A DNA stretch of 15,606 bases, from positions 1 to 15,606 of the forward strand of contig QHVX01000010.1 in assembly GCA_003222375.1 (NCBI GenBank). The letters are read 5' to 3'. Below are positions 13,969-15,606 of this stretch, piece after piece (within the stretch, counting starts at the first letter, position 1; each line of letters starts with the position of its first letter). The position numbers and the translations under genes were made by a program. This stretch comes from Acidobacteriota bacterium. GTDB lineage: Bacteria > Acidobacteriota > Thermoanaerobaculia > Gp7-AA8. Below the pieces are notes generated by a model. That model did no database searches, was not told where the DNA came from, and saw only the letters and a program-made list of their open reading frames with translations.

Positions 13969-14151
13969 GTAGATCACGCCGAAGATGATGTTGAGCAAGC
14001 GATTCAGTTTCGGCTTTACCGCCACTGACAGGAAGATCATGACGCTCGGGATCGCCATCATGATTGAGGTTCCCAACAAAACATCTTGAGTCGCCGGTCC
14101 GAGTGGCCGATCCTTCCCTTCAACATTCCTTGCAATTGCATAGAGCTCGAT
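13969..14151 (-). pseudogene. DUF6326-like membrane protein fragment, truncated at both ends
   Basis: The minus strand reads IELYAIARNVEGKDRPLGPA, then TQDVLLGTSIMMAIPSVMIF and LSVAVKPKLNRLLNIIFGVIY. This is the centre of a small four-TM family that I recall as DUF6326: the GxLLGxxxLMAIPxxMxFLSL helix followed by LKPKxNRWLNIIxGxxYT. The first TM is absent and an in-frame TAG lies at 14169-14167. After GVIY the family's last helices are replaced by the start of the next gene, in frame. The only in-frame start is TTG at 14079. It is probably a remnant that now forms the 5' part of a chimeric ORF. Confidence 0.6.
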
Positions 14152-14205
14152 AGCTGTCGATGCATTCTAAACCCGCCAAAATGGGGCCAAAGTGGTGGGT
14201 TGATC

Positions 14206-14253
14206 GTCATCGAAAGGAAGCGATCCTTCGCCGTCTGCGCGGCTCAGGATGAC
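14206..14253. repeat. Short copy of the GTCATCCTGAG palindromic repeat
   Basis: GTCATC (14206-14211) and GATGAC (14248-14253) bound a unit containing CGATCCTTCG and CTCAGGATGAC. These words are shared with the 75-bp repeat at 7994-8068. It lies in the gap between the clpC stop and the decayed gene patch. Confidence 0.65.
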
Positions 14254-14281
14254 GATTTCGGGCGCTTCGCGAGCCGAAATC
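14254..14281 (-). terminator. Hairpin immediately after clpC
   Basis: An 8-bp stem (GATTTCGG with CCGAAATC) and a smaller inner CGC-GAA-GCG stem begin one base after the clpC stop codon. No U-run follows, so it may be a Rho-dependent or transcript-stabilising 3' hairpin rather than a classic intrinsic terminator. It abuts the repeat at 14206-14253. Confidence 0.4.
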
Positions 14282-14282
14282 G

Positions 14283-15606
14283 TCAGTTCGCGATCAGGTC
14301 GACATCCTTCGGCGCGGCCATCAGCACGATCGCGTCGCCGTTCATCGTGAAGTCGATTCGCTCCGGGACGCTGTCCTTGTGGCGGATCATGTACTCCGAC
14401 AGTTCGTCTTCGATGTGACGCTGAATCGCGCGGCGCAGCGGACGTGCACCGGAGTTGGCCTCTTCCTCCGCTTTCTTGAGCAGCCAATCGATGACCGTGT
14501 CATCGACCGCGATCTGCACGTTGCGATGGATGAGCGCCTGATTGACGTCGTCCACCAGCAGCCGGCAGATCTGGCGCAGCTCGGTCTGCGAGAGCGGATT
14601 GAAGATGATGATGTCGTCGATGCGGTTGATGAACTCCGGCGAGAACTCTTTCTTGAGCTCCTGGTGGATCATCTGCTCGGCGCTCTTCTGGTCGCCTTCG
14701 ATGGTCTTCTCGTGGAAGCCCATGTGCCCCTTGGTCGCCAGAAAACGCGTGCCGAGGTTCGAGGTCATGATGATCAGCGTGTTGCGGAAGTCGACTTGAT
14801 TGCCGAGCGAGTCGGTCAGGATCCCATCCTCTAGGATCTGCAGCAGGATGTTCGCGATGTCGGGATGCGCTTTCTCGATTTCGTCGAGCAGCACGACGGA
14901 ATACGGATTGCGCCTGACACGCTCGGTGAGCTGGCCGCCTTCTTCGTGACCGACGTACCCCGGCGGCGATCCGATCAGCTTCGACACGGCGTGCTTCTCC
15001 ATGTACTCCGACATGTCGAAGCGGATGAGATGCTTCATCGATCCGAAGAGGAACTCGGCGAGCCGACGCGCGACTTCAGTTTTTCCGACGCCTGACGATC
15101 CGAGGAAGATGAACGATCCCATCGGTCTGTTAGGGGAGGCAACGCCGAGGCGCGAGCGGCGGATCGCGCGCGAAATGGCGCGGATCGCTTTGTCCTGACC
15201 GACGATGCGTCGCATCAGGCTCTCTTCCATGTTGATCAGCTTGGCGGCTTCGTCGGCTTCGATCGAGGTGACCGGGATGTCGGTCCAGGAGCTGATGATC
15301 TCCTCGACGTCCTTCTTGGTCACTTCCATCAGCTCTTCCCCGATGTTCTCGCGCTCCTGCTTGAAGCGCTCGACTTCCTCTTTCAGCTCGATCTCGCGCT
15401 CGCGGAGGAAGACGGCTTTCTCGAAGTCTTTGTCGGAGATGGCCTTCTTCATCTCCTTGACGATCGAGCGGATCTCCGACTCGAGCCGCCGCAGATTCTG
15501 CGTGTCGGCGACGCGGCGCAGCTTCACCTTGGCGCCCGCTTCGTCGAGGATGTCGATGGCCTTGTCGGGGAAGAAACGATCGGTGATGTAGCGGTTCGAC
15601 TGATAA
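14283..15606 (-). CDS. clpC: ATP-dependent Clp protease ATP-binding subunit ClpC, C-terminal part
   Basis: ClpC is a hexameric AAA+ unfoldase that feeds substrates to ClpP. Only the last 440 residues are present; the N-domain and most of NBD1 lie beyond the right edge. Seen in order are the end of NBD1 (SNRYITDRFFPDKAIDILDE), a UVR motif in the middle region (DKDFEKAVFLREREIELKEE), which separates ClpC from ClpB, and NBD2. NBD2 has Walker A GSSGVGKTE, pore loop GYVG, Walker B VVLLDEIEKAHPD, sensor-1 TSN, FINRIDD with the Arg finger and sensor-2 GARPLRR. The C-terminus, VLMAAPKDVDLIAN, is short. The stop is TGA at 14285-14283, followed directly by a hairpin. Confidence 0.93.
   Translation of the reverse strand, partial: YQSNRYITDRFFPDKAIDILDEAGAKVKLRRVADTQNLRRLESEIRSIVKEMKKAISDKDFEKAVFLREREIELKEEVERFKQERENIGEELMEVTKKDVEEIISSWTDIPVTSIEADEAAKLINMEESLMRRIVGQDKAIRAISRAIRRSRLGVASPNRPMGSFIFLGSSGVGKTEVARRLAEFLFGSMKHLIRFDMSEYMEKHAVSKLIGSPPGYVGHEEGGQLTERVRRNPYSVVLLDEIEKAHPDIANILLQILEDGILTDSLGNQVDFRNTLIIMTSNLGTRFLATKGHMGFHEKTIEGDQKSAEQMIHQELKKEFSPEFINRIDDIIIFNPLSQTELRQICRLLVDDVNQALIHRNVQIAVDDTVIDWLLKKAEEEANSGARPLRRAIQRHIEDELSEYMIRHKDSVPERIDFTMNGDAIVLMAAPKDVDLIAN

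Overview
The window reads as chromosomal DNA of a GC-rich, diderm (LPS-making) soil-type bacterium. Four things suggest Acidobacteriota: the winged-helix/TolB-like/TPR regulator, the secreted PD40 protein, the lipid A operon order with a Gfo/Idh gene, and the palindromic intergenic repeats. This placement is inference, because no rRNA or other phylogenetic marker is present.

Layout. (1) At 1-1317 (minus) lies a winged-helix + TM + TPR regulator, broken by an apparent internal deletion in its DNA-binding domain. It is divergent from a secreted PD40 beta-propeller protein (1427-2992, plus). (2) From 11159 down to 2983 (minus) runs a long, tightly packed gene train: bamA, ompH/skp, lpxD, fabZ, lpxA, a GnnA-like Gfo/Idh oxidoreductase, mtnP and a PfkB kinase. 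Many junctions overlap by 1-4 nt, which suggests translational coupling. Two gaps in the train (ompH-lpxD and gfo-mtnP) are filled almost entirely by palindromic repeats. The train makes the outer-membrane assembly machine, a periplasmic chaperone and the early lipid A acylation enzymes, then switches to methylthioadenosine salvage. (3) At 11265-11399 (minus) is a small Lys/Arg-rich protein, followed by a RhlE-type DEAD-box helicase (11563-12807, plus). (4) At 12788-14282 is a decayed accessory patch. It holds a DUF1772-like membrane protein that looks whole, a DUF4440-like lipoprotein, a VOC/glyoxalase gene and a DUF6326-like gene. The lipoprotein and the VOC gene keep recognisable ends but have lost their middles, and the DUF6326-like gene keeps only its middle. 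A small membrane protein runs in frame after that remnant. (5) From 14283 to the right edge (minus) is the C-terminal part of ClpC.

Most unusual: four genes (the regulator plus three in the decayed patch) carry short deletions while the core genes are intact; a 48-nt, about 21% GC island sits inside GC-rich lpxA and contains a perfect TATAAT; and palindromic repeats abut or overlap gene ends and appear to supply a Shine-Dalgarno sequence and an alternative start codon. I found no CRISPR array, tRNA, rRNA, insertion sequence or defence system.
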